Source of the DNA: JBCBDX01 sp039815825
Lineage (GTDB): Bacteria > Pseudomonadota > Alphaproteobacteria > Rhizobiales > Rhizobiaceae
Assembly (NCBI GenBank): GCA_039815825.1
Contig: JBCBYO010000004.1
Location: 60,014 to 124,013 of the forward strand
DNA: 64,000 nucleotides
Direction: 5' to 3'
Under the pieces are notes generated by a model. That model saw only the letters and a program-made list of their open reading frames with translations, was not told the origin of the DNA and made no database searches. Below, piece by piece: positions 1 to 9,223 of this stretch (within the stretch, counting starts at the first letter, position 1; every line of letters starts with the position of its first letter). Both the position numbers and the translations under genes were made by a program.

Positions 1-524
1 TGCTTGGCGATGTTGCTGCGGTCGGCGCTATGGTCGATACGCGGGTCAATCCGATTGAAGTTGAAGACTGTGCGGCAATCAACATCCGCTTTGCCTCCGG
101 CGCTCTTGCAACATCGTCGATCACGCTTGGCAATTCTGATGATCGCTCCCGGCTTCGCTTTGTTTTTGAGAACATGTCTATCGAAAGCGGCTTGAACCCA
201 TATGCACCCGGCGATGCCCAATGGAAGTTTGAGGCGCGCAATCCGCTGACGCAGGCCGATATCGCCATGGCGCTGACAGAGATCAATCAAGACATCGCAG
301 ATCGTCCGCAGGGTTATCCGGGCGAGTTTTTGGCTCTTTATCGGGTGCTGCAAGGCAGAGCGCCGGAACAAGCGGGCTTGGTTGCTGCCAGTGCGGGTGT
401 ACAGTCCATTGAACTGGTGACAGCTATTTACAAATCGGCGCGAGATGGGATGCAGGTCAGCTTCCCGATGGATCGTACCGATCCGATGTGCAGCGATTGG
501 GTGCCTCAAGCCTATCGCGGCTGA
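1..524 (+). CDS. Gfo/Idh/MocA-family oxidoreductase, C-terminal part (5' end outside the window)
   Basis: The frame is open from base 3 and stops at TGA 522-524, giving about 173 residues. The visible part is the C-terminal alpha/beta substrate domain of NAD(P)-dependent sugar or cyclitol dehydrogenases. The strand-rich stretch VEDCAAINIRFASGALATSS and the following RLRFVFENMSIESG are typical of that domain. The Rossmann half and the EKP motif lie upstream of the window, so the substrate cannot be inferred. Its stop lies only a few bases from the stop of the converging last gene of the inositol operon. A role in cyclitol oxidation is a guess from position only. Confidence 0.8.
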   Translation, partial: LGDVAAVGAMVDTRVNPIEVEDCAAINIRFASGALATSSITLGNSDDRSRLRFVFENMSIESGLNPYAPGDAQWKFEARNPLTQADIAMALTEINQDIADRPQGYPGEFLALYRVLQGRAPEQAGLVAASAGVQSIELVTAIYKSARDGMQVSFPMDRTDPMCSDWVPQAYRG

Positions 525-528
525 GCGA

Positions 529-741
529 CTAGTCGTCTTCGGACTTGTCGTCAGATTTTTTCGATTTGGGCGGGTAATCCACAAACAGGCCCCAAATAGA
601 TACGCCACCAAAAGCGGCAAACAGCAGGCCCCATATGACTGCGCCGCGGGTGTACTCAAAGGATGCCCATCCAAAGCAAACCAAGACGATGAGCACTCGC
701 ACCCATAGGGGTTTGAACATTGGGTGCGAGAAATCAAACAT
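529..741 (-). CDS. Small two-helix membrane protein, DUF3329-like
   Basis: This 70-residue protein has two hydrophobic helices (about residues 13-30 and 33-53) and a highly charged C-terminal tail, KSKKSDDKSEDD. It resembles the small DUF3329-type proteins found in Hyphomicrobiales, whose role is unknown. It starts six bases after the iolD stop and is the last gene of the nine-gene minus-strand inositol operon. The co-transcription may be incidental; nothing in the sequence links it to inositol chemistry. Confidence 0.6.
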   Translation of the reverse strand: MFDFSHPMFKPLWVRVLIVLVCFGWASFEYTRGAVIWGLLFAAFGGVSIWGLFVDYPPKSKKSDDKSEDD

Positions 742-747
742 AGCGAC

Positions 748-2583
748 TTAATCCGCGCGTTGGAGTTTCCGGTTTTCTTCAAACGCCGCGCGTGCTTCGC
801 GCACTTGCTCGCGTTCTGACACTTCCGGTACGCCAACTTCCCACCATGAGCCGCCAGCTTCAGTTGATGGATATGGGTCAGTGTCAATCACAATGGAGAC
901 CGGTTGGCCCTTATGTTCGCGTGCTTGCACCAATGCCTCTTCCAGCTCTGCTATCGATGCTACCTTGATCGCTTTTGCGCCCATCGCTTCTGTGTGCTTG
1001 ACGAAGTCAATCGCCGACGGATTAACGTGATAAGCATGGTCGAGCAGATTGTTAAACTGTTCGCCACCGGTTCCCATTTGTAGTCTGTTGATGCAGCCAA
1101 AACCGCGATTGTCGGTGATGATGAGGGTGATTTTGATGCCCATCATTGTCGCTGTTGCGAGCTCGGAGTTGGCCATCATGTATGAGCCGTCGCCGACCAT
1201 GCAGATCACATCGCGGTCGGGTTCAGCCATCTTTATGCCGATGGCGCCAGCAACTTCATACCCCATGCAGGAGAAATCATATTCCATGTGATATTGCATC
1301 GGTTGGCTGGCAAAGAAGAGCTTGTGGAGTTCGCCTGGCATGGTGCCGGCAGCGCCCATGACCACGGTAGCCGGTGTGGTAGCACGCTGCACAGCGCCCA
1401 CCACCTGCATGTCCGTCGGTAATGCATTGTCGTCTTTGGATGGCGCATCGGTCACCTTGGCGACTTCACTAAACCATGTTTCGCGTAAGCTGGCATCCGG
1501 ATCAGTTGCACGATGATCACCCAACTGGTTGCTCAACTGTTCCATGGCGACTTTCGCGTCCGCTACAAGCGGTACGGCATTGTGTTTTGACGTGTCATAG
1601 CCTTGCACATTGATGGCCATGATACGTCGATCCGGGTTCTTGAAGATGGACCATGACCCCGTGGTAAAATCCTGAAATCGGGTGCCGATCCCGATTACGA
1701 GGTCGGCTTTCTCCGCCAAGGCATTGGCCGAAGAGGAACCCGTCACACCAATAGGTCCGAAATTGAGTGGATGATTGAATGGAAGCGCGGATTTTCCGCC
1801 TTGGGTCTCCGCAACCGGCAGATTGTGACGTTCCACAAAGTCTTTCAGCGTGTCGGTAGCCAGTGAATAGTGAACGCCGCCACCAGCGATTACCAATGGG
1901 TTTTTCGCCACCTTGATCGCTTCGACTGCTGCTTGAAGTTCGGTCTCGTCGGGTGCTGGCCTGCGGATTTGCCAAACCTTGGGTTCGAAAAAGGAAACCG
2001 GATAATCATGGGCTTCACCTTGAACGTCTTGGCAAAACGAAAGCGTCACCGGGCCACATTCGGCCGGGTCTGTCATGACACGAAACGCACGCGGCAGCGC
2101 CGTCATGATCTGTTCGGGCCTGGCGATACGGTCGTAGTAACGGCTCACTGGGCGGAAGCAGTCATTGGCTGATACTGTGCCGTCCTGAAAATTTTCTACC
2201 TGCTGAAGGACCGGGTCCGGCGCGCGGTTGGCGAAGATATCACCGGGTACAAATAAGGCAGGTAAGCGATTTGTGTGCGCAACGCCCGCTGCCGTGACCA
2301 TGTTGGTTGCACCGGGCCCGATGGATGAGGTGACCATCATCGCGCGACGGCGGCGCTTCTGTTTGGCATATGCGATGGCCGTATGGGCCATGGTCTGTTC
2401 GCAATGGCCACGATAGGTAGGCATGCCTTCGCGCTCAGCATAAAGCGCTTCGCCCAACCCCACCACGTTGCCATGGCCAAAGATTGCCCAGCATCCGGAG
2501 ATGTACGGTTCGCCGTCGGGGGTGAGCTGGTTTTTGACATAGCGGACAAATGCCTGTGCGGCGGTTAGGCGGATTGTTTCCAT
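748..2583 (-). CDS. iolD: 3D-(3,5/4)-trihydroxycyclohexane-1,2-dione acylhydrolase
   Basis: IolD is a thiamin-diphosphate enzyme that opens the cyclohexane ring of the IolE product to give 5-deoxy-glucuronate. At 611 residues it has the usual family length. The N-terminal pyrimidine domain has the catalytic glutamate in RGHCEQTMAHTAIAYAK (E62). The central domain follows, and the C-terminal PP domain carries the ThDP motif VGDGSYMMANSELATATMMG. The ATG at 2583 lies inside the end of the upstream iolC-DUF2090 gene (19-bp overlap), so translation is probably coupled. The IolB isomerase and IolE dehydratase that flank this step in the pathway are encoded in a different, LacI-linked unit of this window. 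Confidence 0.95.
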   Translation of the reverse strand: METIRLTAAQAFVRYVKNQLTPDGEPYISGCWAIFGHGNVVGLGEALYAEREGMPTYRGHCEQTMAHTAIAYAKQKRRRRAMMVTSSIGPGATNMVTAAGVAHTNRLPALFVPGDIFANRAPDPVLQQVENFQDGTVSANDCFRPVSRYYDRIARPEQIMTALPRAFRVMTDPAECGPVTLSFCQDVQGEAHDYPVSFFEPKVWQIRRPAPDETELQAAVEAIKVAKNPLVIAGGGVHYSLATDTLKDFVERHNLPVAETQGGKSALPFNHPLNFGPIGVTGSSSANALAEKADLVIGIGTRFQDFTTGSWSIFKNPDRRIMAINVQGYDTSKHNAVPLVADAKVAMEQLSNQLGDHRATDPDASLRETWFSEVAKVTDAPSKDDNALPTDMQVVGAVQRATTPATVVMGAAGTMPGELHKLFFASQPMQYHMEYDFSCMGYEVAGAIGIKMAEPDRDVICMVGDGSYMMANSELATATMMGIKITLIITDNRGFGCINRLQMGTGGEQFNNLLDHAYHVNPSAIDFVKHTEAMGAKAIKVASIAELEEALVQAREHKGQPVSIVIDTDPYPSTEAGGSWWEVGVPEVSEREQVREARAAFEENRKLQRAD

Positions 2584-4541
2584 GTTTTATCTTCCTTGTC
2601 TTCGGCCGTGAGGCCGCGGGCCCGGTCCCACACGTCACATAGTTCGCGGTATCGGGCGGTCATTTGATTAATGGCTTCATCGTCATTGAGATTGCCGGCA
2701 AGCCAGTTTTCAGCCGCCTTGCCAAAAATTGTCCGTCCCACAGCGAAGCCTCTTACGAGCGGTTCTTTGGCGGCCAGTGCAAAGCTTTCGGTAAGGGCAT
2801 CCATAGGCGCATCGAGGCCTAAAACCACGACGCCGCGTACGTAAGGATCGTTCTTCTCGATCGCTTCGCAAGCGTTACGCCATGCATTTGCGGAGGTTAG
2901 CGGCTCCAGTTTCCACCAATCCGGATAGACCCCGATATCATAGAATTGCTGGATCAATCGTGCGGTTGTTTGGTCATCGGTTGCAGCAACTTTCGATGGA
3001 ATAATCTCAAGTAAAAACTCAAGTCCGTTGTTCCGCGCCGCCGTGAAGAGCCGTTTTACCGATTGGCTTTGTGCCTCCCATACCGCGGCGTCTTCTTCGG
3101 GATGGGTAAAGCAAAGAACTTTGACGACATGATCACGCGGCCACTCGCGCAATTGCCCCAGGTCCAGACCGAGTTCCGGTTCAAGTTCAAGAGGGCGTGA
3201 ACCCGGCAATTCTGTTGGTCGCCCGATCCAAAGGTCGGTGCCTGCAGCCGCATGGAGCGCGGTGCGGCCAAGCCGATCGTCGCAAAGGATCCCAAAACCA
3301 TCGGGGCGGTTGGCAGCCATAACACTCGCGCGAACCTTTTGGGCTGCTTTCAAGCAAAGAGTTTTAAAGTCGTCGATGCGGTCATGGTTTGCACCTGCTG
3401 CATCGGCCATGGCTTCCAGTTGCATGCGATGGTCGAAAGCCATAACGCGCAAATTTTCCCATTGGGCCCGGCGATTTGTGGACCAATGGATTTGTTCAAG
3501 CTCCGCATCGTTGCGCAGGTCTGGGCGAACGACACCCCGCTTGAGGAAAAACTGCAACTCTTCCCAGGACGGATAAGCCGGTGTGCAGCCATGTCGGGAG
3601 ACGGCGAATGCGCCGCAGGCATTGGCGTAGGTGAGGGTTGTTTCCCAAGTTTGATCGGTGAGCCAACCGCGCATAAGCCCAGACATAAATCCGTCTCCAG
3701 CGCCGAGTACGTTGAAGACCTCAATGGGAAATCCGGGGCCGGAGCGACCTTCGTCCAGCGTGTCAGGAATGTCACCTTCGAACGCCACCGCACCCATTGG
3801 CCCACGTTTGCAGACGAGCGTGGCATTTGAGACGGCACGCACACTACGCAGCGCTTCGATCGTGTTTGTAGAGCCACCGGCGATATGGAACTCTTCTTCT
3901 GTGCCGACTATCAGGTCGAAATAGTGAAGTGTTGCCTGTAACTTGGCGGTCACGATGTCCGATGCAATGAAACGGTTTTCGCCGTCACCGTGGCCCGACA
4001 GGCCCCAAAGATTGGGTCGGTAGTCAATATCCAATGCTGTACGGCAATTGTGCTTGCGTGCGAGTTCGAGTGCTTTGAGGACGGCCGTTTCGGTCTTCGG
4101 ATTGGAAAGGTGCGTTCCGGTTGGGCAAACACAACGTGCGGATGCGATAAAAGCCTCGTCGATGTCGGCTTCCGACAACGCCATATCGGCGCAGTTTTCG
4201 CGATAAAAGATGAGCGGGAACGACTCTTCGTCGCGAATTCCCAAAATGACCAGGGCGGTGAGCCTATCTTTGTCGGTGATCACACCATCGACGTTTACGC
4301 CCTCAGCGACCAACTGCTCACGAATGAAGCGTCCCATATGTTCATCACCAACACGGGTGAGCACTCCTGTTTTCAAACCAAGGCGCGATGAGCCGGCGGC
4401 AATGTTGGTGGGCGACCCGCCAATATACTTGGCGAAGGATCCCATGTCCTCAAGGCGCCCACCGATCTGGTCGCCATAGAGGTCAACCGATGAGCGCCCG
4501 ATGGTGATGAGGTCGAGGGTTTTGGCTGTTGCTGTGGTCAT
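2565..4541 (-). CDS. iolC: 5-dehydro-2-deoxygluconokinase fused to a DUF2090 aldolase-like domain
   Basis: Residues 1 to about 330 are a PfkB kinase: the N-terminal GGSPTNIAAGSSRLG substrate motif and the C-terminal VLGAGDGFMSGLMRG, which contains the catalytic Asp of the GAGD motif. This half phosphorylates 5-dehydro-2-deoxygluconate. Residues from about 340 to the end form a DUF2090 domain, a TIM-barrel related to class I aldolases and commonly fused to IolC in alphaproteobacteria. The fusion suggests that the phosphorylated product is cleaved by the attached domain, but that activity is inferred. The start at 4541 overlaps the regulator stop in an ATGA, and a GGAGG lies about 9 bases upstream. 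A second, stand-alone PfkB kinase is encoded at 13186-14160. Confidence 0.92.
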   Translation of the reverse strand: MTTATAKTLDLITIGRSSVDLYGDQIGGRLEDMGSFAKYIGGSPTNIAAGSSRLGLKTGVLTRVGDEHMGRFIREQLVAEGVNVDGVITDKDRLTALVILGIRDEESFPLIFYRENCADMALSEADIDEAFIASARCVCPTGTHLSNPKTETAVLKALELARKHNCRTALDIDYRPNLWGLSGHGDGENRFIASDIVTAKLQATLHYFDLIVGTEEEFHIAGGSTNTIEALRSVRAVSNATLVCKRGPMGAVAFEGDIPDTLDEGRSGPGFPIEVFNVLGAGDGFMSGLMRGWLTDQTWETTLTYANACGAFAVSRHGCTPAYPSWEELQFFLKRGVVRPDLRNDAELEQIHWSTNRRAQWENLRVMAFDHRMQLEAMADAAGANHDRIDDFKTLCLKAAQKVRASVMAANRPDGFGILCDDRLGRTALHAAAGTDLWIGRPTELPGSRPLELEPELGLDLGQLREWPRDHVVKVLCFTHPEEDAAVWEAQSQSVKRLFTAARNNGLEFLLEIIPSKVAATDDQTTARLIQQFYDIGVYPDWWKLEPLTSANAWRNACEAIEKNDPYVRGVVVLGLDAPMDALTESFALAAKEPLVRGFAVGRTIFGKAAENWLAGNLNDDEAINQMTARYRELCDVWDRARGLTAEDKEDKTWKQSA

Positions 4542-5386
4542 TTCAGTTTACCTCCGCGGCGCTTCTCGGCAACCGCGACGGTCAGCGCTGTGCTTAATGT
4601 GAAGCTGGCCGCCAGAGACCGGAATCCGGCAAAATCGCTTTCTGCGACTTCTAGGGTAACGGATGCAAATTCGATGAGTGGAGACAGGGGCGAATCGGTA
4701 AGCGCAACGATAGGGACGTCGCGATCAGCCAGCACTGCTGTGCGTTCAATGGTCTCTGGTGTATAGGGCGAGAAACTGCAAACAAAAGCCGCATCACCGG
4801 GTTTGGCATAGGCCGCGATTTCATTTTCGATGCCGTTTGTTGCGGTCACCATAACAGACCGAACCCCGAGCTTGCCCCAAATGTAGGCCATGTGGGCGGT
4901 GACGGGGTAAGCACGGCGCCGGGCTACCATGTAGATAGTCTCGGCCGATGATAGGATATCTACGGCGTTTGAAAATTGTCCCAGATCGACGTTTTCGTTG
5001 AGCGTATCAAGCGACTGGCGCGCCGCATGCATAAATCCCTCGAGCATGGCGCTGCTTTGTTGTGTGTCGCCGCCGGAAGTCAGACGCATGCGATCGAGGC
5101 GCTCTTCGTAGTTGGAAGATCGGTCTTTCAGGCGTTCGCGAAAGACCGTTTGCATGTCTGAAAACCCGGCATAACCCAAATGCTGAGCCAACCTTACGAG
5201 TGTAGATGGTTGCACGTCCGCCGCCCGCGCAACGCTGGCTGCAGTGCCCAAGGCCGTGTCTTCGGGGTTGGCCAACATGTAGCTTGCTGCTTGCGACAAC
5301 CGTTTAGGCATTTGACGCTGTGACTGCGCGACCCGTTCGCGGAAATTATCAAATGCTCCCAGTCGGCGCTCGTGAATACTCATCAT
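4538..5386 (-). CDS. MurR/RpiR-family transcriptional regulator of inositol genes
   Basis: This 282-residue protein has an N-terminal RpiR-type helix-turn-helix (about residues 10-85, with AASVARAADVQPSTLVRLAQ) and a C-terminal SIS sugar-phosphate-binding domain (about 130-270, containing YMVARRRAYPVTAHMAYIWG). RpiR-type IolR proteins repress inositol catabolism in rhizobia and respond to a phosphorylated intermediate; that is family knowledge. Here the gene sits inside the operon, between iolG and iolC, joined to both by overlapping stop and start codons (TAATG and ATGA), so it would be autoregulated. The likely target is the promoter before the binding-protein gene (10148-10340), which has a TTCCA-N3-TGGAA repeat. 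Confidence 0.85.
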   Translation of the reverse strand: MMSIHERRLGAFDNFRERVAQSQRQMPKRLSQAASYMLANPEDTALGTAASVARAADVQPSTLVRLAQHLGYAGFSDMQTVFRERLKDRSSNYEERLDRMRLTSGGDTQQSSAMLEGFMHAARQSLDTLNENVDLGQFSNAVDILSSAETIYMVARRRAYPVTAHMAYIWGKLGVRSVMVTATNGIENEIAAYAKPGDAAFVCSFSPYTPETIERTAVLADRDVPIVALTDSPLSPLIEFASVTLEVAESDFAGFRSLAASFTLSTALTVAVAEKRRGGKLK

Positions 5387-6375
5387 TACACCGCGACCGG
5401 ACGGCCTTCTTGAAGCGACTTTACCGCAGCGTCTGCAATCAAAAGTGACTTGAGCCCGTCATTGCCGTCGGGCGAGGGCGCGTGACCATCGCGAACTGTT
5501 GACACGAAAGCCGCAATCTCAATTGCGTAGGCCTTTTCATAGCGCTCCATGAAAAAGTCGAGCAACGGTGCGCGGGTATATCCGGCTTTTGTTGCGAGCT
5601 CTAGTGACGTTTCACGCTCATTCTCAATGGAAACAGCGCCCTTGGAGCCATGAACATCGACCCTTTGGTCATAGCCATATGAAGCGCGGCGGCTGTTGGT
5701 GATGACGCATTGTTTGCCGCTGGCGGTTGTCAATGTGGCTGTCGCGGTATCGACGTCCCCAGCTTCGCCAATAGCCGGATCGACAAGTACTGAACCGCTG
5801 GCGGACACCATGACGGGTTCTTCGCCGAGCAGAAAGCGGGCCATGTCAAAGTCGTGGATCATCATGTCACGAAAAATGCCGCCGGACACTTTTATATAGT
5901 CGATCGGTGGCGGTGCAGGATCGCGTGAAGTGATTTGAACAAGCTCAACATCGCCAATCTTACCATCGGTGATGGCTTTTTTGACCGAGGCAAAGTGAGG
6001 GTCGAAACGGCGGTTGAAGCCGACCATTAGACTGGCCCCGGTTTTCTCGACCACGGTCAAGCATTGCCGTACGCGATCAGCATCAAGATCGATGGGTTTT
6101 TCGCAGAAGATCGCTTTGCCCGCGCGCGCAAACTGTTCGATCAGGTCGGCATGTGTTGGCGTTGGCGTGCAGATAATTACCCCGTCAACGCTGGCGTCTT
6201 CTTCAATCTCATCGATCGTTGCAACTGGGCACCCATATTGATCGGCCAGAGCTTTGGCGGCTGCCGGCATGGCGTCGGCGACCGCTGCCAGTTCCGCATC
6301 CGGGTTTGCCGATACCGCGCGAGCGTGGGCCTTGCCGATACGTCCGGCACCCAAAAGTGCAAGTTTAATTGCCAT
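5386..6375 (-). CDS. iolG: myo-inositol 2-dehydrogenase
   Basis: IolG oxidises myo-inositol to 2-keto-myo-inositol (scyllo-inosose) with NAD+, the first catabolic step. The 329-residue protein has an N-terminal Rossmann motif GAGRIGKAHARAVSA, the catalytic lysine in FCEKPIDLDADRV, the family phrase GFNRRFDPHFASVKKA, and the Asp/His pair in MMIHDFDMARFLLG. The combination is characteristic of IolG rather than of the two more divergent Gfo/Idh paralogues at 14285 and 16332. Its ATG overlaps the stop of the upstream isomerase gene by one base (TAATG), and its own stop overlaps the regulator start in the same way. Confidence 0.93.
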   Translation of the reverse strand: MAIKLALLGAGRIGKAHARAVSANPDAELAAVADAMPAAAKALADQYGCPVATIDEIEEDASVDGVIICTPTPTHADLIEQFARAGKAIFCEKPIDLDADRVRQCLTVVEKTGASLMVGFNRRFDPHFASVKKAITDGKIGDVELVQITSRDPAPPPIDYIKVSGGIFRDMMIHDFDMARFLLGEEPVMVSASGSVLVDPAIGEAGDVDTATATLTTASGKQCVITNSRRASYGYDQRVDVHGSKGAVSIENERETSLELATKAGYTRAPLLDFFMERYEKAYAIEIAAFVSTVRDGHAPSPDGNDGLKSLLIADAAVKSLQEGRPVAV

Positions 6376-7205
6376 TAAGCAGGAACCTTTCTCTGTTCCT
6401 GGGCGGAGCCCAAAGTCTGTTTTTCGTGTGGAGTAAACGCGCGTTTGAAAGCTTCAAGCGCGGTGTCAGAGTTGCTTTTTGCAAAAGCTTCCATACCGAC
6501 CGGACCATGATAGTCCATGTCGACCAACGCACTTGCTATGGAGGGATAGTTGATCTCACCCGTACCCGGTTCGCATCGGCCAGGATTGTCAGCCACTTGG
6601 ATTTCTCCGATCCAAGGCAGGCATTTTTCGCACCAGCGGATCAAATCACCTTCACCGATCTGCGTGTGGTAAAGGTCGAGATTGATCTTCAATTGTGGGC
6701 GGTCGATGGCGGAAACAAGGCTCAGCACATCAGATGTTGAACCAAAAGGGCAACCGGGGTGATCAAGGGGGTTCAGATTTTCCAACGTAAAGACGACACC
6801 TTGCTCTTCTGCCAAGTCGCAGATGCGCTCAAGTGTGTCTTTGGCTTTGAGCCACATGCTTCCGGTGACGGTGTCATGCTGGACAATAGGAATGCCGCCT
6901 TCGCCCAGGCCAGTGCCATGCAGATTATAGCGCTCAACATCCAGGCTCTTGCCCACCGCGATGGTTTGGGCAGCAGATGCCAAAAGTATATCGGCGCCTT
7001 CATTATCAGCCAATCGCCCGTGTAGATATCCGTTCATGATCGTGAAATTCGCGCCGGTTTTTTCCAGCTTTTCAATGTCATGATCTGGCCAATTCCATAG
7101 CCCGACCCCAAAGCCGAGATCGTTTAGCCGCGAGGCGCGCCAATCGATTGGCTTTTCAGGCCACAGCATTTCTGCACAAGCAGCCAATTGAAAAGGGCCG
7201 GACAT
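6375..7205 (-). CDS. Hydroxypyruvate-isomerase-like sugar isomerase (AP_endonuc_2 TIM barrel)
   Basis: This 276-residue TIM-barrel protein belongs to the xylose-isomerase-like superfamily and looks closest to the Hyi group. The evidence is the glutamate in VVFTLENLNPLDHPG, LKINLDLYHTQIGEG, and the signature IQVADNPGRCEPGTGEINYP, with a final metal-ligand glutamate in GPVGMEAF. In an inositol operon it could isomerise an inosose (an IolI-type role) or a small keto-aldehyde such as hydroxypyruvate; the sequence does not decide. A GGGAG lies 8 bases before the ATG at 7205. It lies between the importer ATPase gene and iolG. Confidence 0.8.
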   Translation of the reverse strand: MSGPFQLAACAEMLWPEKPIDWRASRLNDLGFGVGLWNWPDHDIEKLEKTGANFTIMNGYLHGRLADNEGADILLASAAQTIAVGKSLDVERYNLHGTGLGEGGIPIVQHDTVTGSMWLKAKDTLERICDLAEEQGVVFTLENLNPLDHPGCPFGSTSDVLSLVSAIDRPQLKINLDLYHTQIGEGDLIRWCEKCLPWIGEIQVADNPGRCEPGTGEINYPSIASALVDMDYHGPVGMEAFAKSNSDTALEAFKRAFTPHEKQTLGSAQEQRKVPA

Positions 7206-7229
7206 TTTTGTGCTCCCAATCTGCTCAGC

Positions 7230-8048
7230 TTAGACCGTGCCGCCAAGCGACCCTTCCAGTTGGGCGAGCTCCTGACCGCCCGCCATCAGATCTTGAAGTT
7301 CTTCAGGGGTGATATCGCCGCGCTTTGCCGTGCCAAGTGTTTTGCCGCGGTTTAGGACGGTGAAACGATCACCAACCGCCAAGGCGTGACGCACGTTGTG
7401 GCTGATAAAGACCACGCCAATGCCTTGTTTGCGAACTTTGTCGATGGTGGCCAAAACATTGGAAGTTTGCCGCACACCGAGCGCTGATGTTGGCTCGTCC
7501 AAGATCAGGATTTTCGCACCAAAATAAACCGCCCGTGCGATGGCGACGGTCTGACGTTCACCGCCCGATAGAGTGCCGACGGCCTGGTCCGGGGCACGCA
7601 GGTTGATACCCATCCGGCGCATCTCGTCCATCGTCGTGCTGTTCATCATGTCGAGGTCGAGCTGCTTGAATGGCCCGAAACCCTTTGTTGGCTCGCGACC
7701 CATGAAGAAATTGCGTGTCACACTCATTAAGGGGATCATGGCAAGATCTTGGAAAACCGTTGCGATGCCAGCCTCCATGGCATCGCGCGGGCTAGAGAAG
7801 GACATGGGTTTACCTTCAAAGAAGATCTCGCCATGGGTTGGTTTGTGCACCCCAGACATGGTTTTGATGAAGGTTGATTTACCCGCGCCATTGTCGCCCA
7901 AAAGGCAATGACACTCGCCCGGTTTGACGTCGAAGCTAACCCCCGCCAACGCAATGACGTTGCCGAAGTGCTTTTCGATGTCTTTCATCTCTACAATCGG
8001 CGCAGCTTTTGAGGGGTCGCCGTGGTGAAATTTGCTGTCTGCAGTCAT
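7230..8048 (-). CDS. Sugar (inositol) ABC transporter ATP-binding protein
   Basis: This single-domain ATPase has 272 residues. Walker A is GDNGAGKST, the signature is LSGGERQTVAIARA, Walker B is ILILDEPTSAL, and the switch histidine is in FISHN. It matches one half of an RbsA-type sugar ATPase, so it should act as a homodimer, as in the rhizobial and Caulobacter inositol importers. It lies one base after the permease stop and is followed by the isomerase and iolG genes. Inositol as substrate is inferred from the operon. Confidence 0.9.
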   Translation of the reverse strand: MTADSKFHHGDPSKAAPIVEMKDIEKHFGNVIALAGVSFDVKPGECHCLLGDNGAGKSTFIKTMSGVHKPTHGEIFFEGKPMSFSSPRDAMEAGIATVFQDLAMIPLMSVTRNFFMGREPTKGFGPFKQLDLDMMNSTTMDEMRRMGINLRAPDQAVGTLSGGERQTVAIARAVYFGAKILILDEPTSALGVRQTSNVLATIDKVRKQGIGVVFISHNVRHALAVGDRFTVLNRGKTLGTAKRGDITPEELQDLMAGGQELAQLEGSLGGTV

Positions 8049-8049
8049 A

Positions 8050-9159
8050 TCAACGCTCCCCCGTTACACGTTTGCGGATGGCATTGTTGAACAGGACTGC
8101 GATCAGCAGCATTGTGCCAAGGAACACTTGGAACCAGTCTTGGTCGAAGTCGGTGTAGGTAAGGCCAATGACCACCATGCCGAAGATTATGGACCCGAAG
8201 AAGGCACCAATCGCGGAACCATAGCCGCCCGTCAGCAGGCAGCCGCCAATAACGGCCGCGATGATTGCTTCAAACTCTTTCTGGAATCCGCGGCGGGAGT
8301 CGGTGGAGCCAGCGTCCATGACGGTGATGATCGCGACCATCGCGGCGCAGCACGCCGTTACCATGAAGAGCGAGATCTTCACCTTGTTTACAGGGACACC
8401 TGAGTTGGAAGCCGCCGTCTTGTCACCACCGGAGGCAAAGATCCAGTTGCCAACCGGGGTCTTCAGCAAGACGAATGTCGCCACCATTGCGATGATAACA
8501 AACCAAATGATTTCGATTGGAATTCCGGGCACTTTCGGGGTGCCGTTCCGGAAAGTGTCAATAAGACCAGCGTTGGCTAGCCAGGCAAAAAAACCGGGGA
8601 AAGCGTCGCCGGAGAAGAATGGGGCAAGCCAATCTCCTTCAGTCGCTTCGCGAACACCGCGCAGCTGTGTCGAGCCACCTGTGGCCCATTTCAGACCGAC
8701 CAGTGAAAGCCCACGCAAGATGAAAAGAAATGCAAGCGTCACAATAAATGACGGCAAGCCGGAACGAATAACGATGATCCCGTTGATCGCGCCGACACCA
8801 GCGGCAAATGCAAAAGTTGCTGGGATGGCCACCACAAGAGGCATGCCGAGCGTCACAGTACAGGCCGCGAAGAAAAGGCCGGCAAATGCGACCATTGAGC
8901 CGATCGAGAGATCGAATTCGCCGCCAATCATCAGTAGCGCGGCCCCGATGGCTAATATGCCTAATTGAGCAGCCGGGGTCATGAAGTTGATGACGCCCGC
9001 CAATGAGAACATTGTGCCGTCGGCGGTGATCAAAAAGAAGATGAAAACCAGAACCAGGCCAGCGATCGCGCCAAGCTCCGGGCGCTTCATAATCTTGGAC
9101 GTAAACGACTCCTGCTTGAGCCGCTCGTCCCCATTTTCAACAGGTACGTCGGTCACCAT
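8050..9159 (-). CDS. Sugar (inositol) ABC transporter permease, RbsC type
   Basis: This 369-residue inner-membrane protein belongs to the BPD_transp_2 (RbsC/XylH-like) family, with about ten hydrophobic segments between residues 30 and 360. Landmarks are GGEFDLSIGSMVAFAGL, ITLAFLFILRG-like helix text near residue 140, and the late cytoplasmic loop AIIAAVIGGCLLTGGYGSAIG, which contacts the ATPase. The ATG at 9159 is preceded by GGGAGG. A strong hairpin separates it from the binding-protein gene upstream, which would lower permease output relative to the binding protein. Confidence 0.9.
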   Translation of the reverse strand: MVTDVPVENGDERLKQESFTSKIMKRPELGAIAGLVLVFIFFLITADGTMFSLAGVINFMTPAAQLGILAIGAALLMIGGEFDLSIGSMVAFAGLFFAACTVTLGMPLVVAIPATFAFAAGVGAINGIIVIRSGLPSFIVTLAFLFILRGLSLVGLKWATGGSTQLRGVREATEGDWLAPFFSGDAFPGFFAWLANAGLIDTFRNGTPKVPGIPIEIIWFVIIAMVATFVLLKTPVGNWIFASGGDKTAASNSGVPVNKVKISLFMVTACCAAMVAIITVMDAGSTDSRRGFQKEFEAIIAAVIGGCLLTGGYGSAIGAFFGSIIFGMVVIGLTYTDFDQDWFQVFLGTMLLIAVLFNNAIRKRVTGER

Positions 9160-9182
9160 TCCCTCCCAGCAGCGACAAGAAA

Positions 9183-9207
9183 GGAAGCGCCGTCATGGGG
9201 CGCTTCC
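9183..9207 (-). terminator. Hairpin between binding-protein and permease genes (partial terminator or mRNA stabiliser)
   Basis: A perfect 9-bp stem, GGAAGCGCC/GGCGCTTCC, with a 7-base loop lies directly after the binding-protein stop. On the minus strand it is followed by TTTCTTG, a weak U-rich run. The downstream permease, ATPase and enzyme genes have no other convincing promoter, so this probably attenuates or protects the 3' end of the first cistron and does not end the operon. Confidence 0.6.
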
Positions 9208-9223
9208 GGAACTATTCAGGCGC

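Noticed and set aside
3252..3830. 192-codon plus-strand frame opposite iolC
   Set aside because: Antisense to the conserved kinase/DUF2090 fusion; no protein family resemblance.
8261..8968. Open frame of 235 codons on the plus strand opposite the sugar permease
   Set aside because: Low-complexity shadow of a well-supported membrane protein gene; no start signal or motif.
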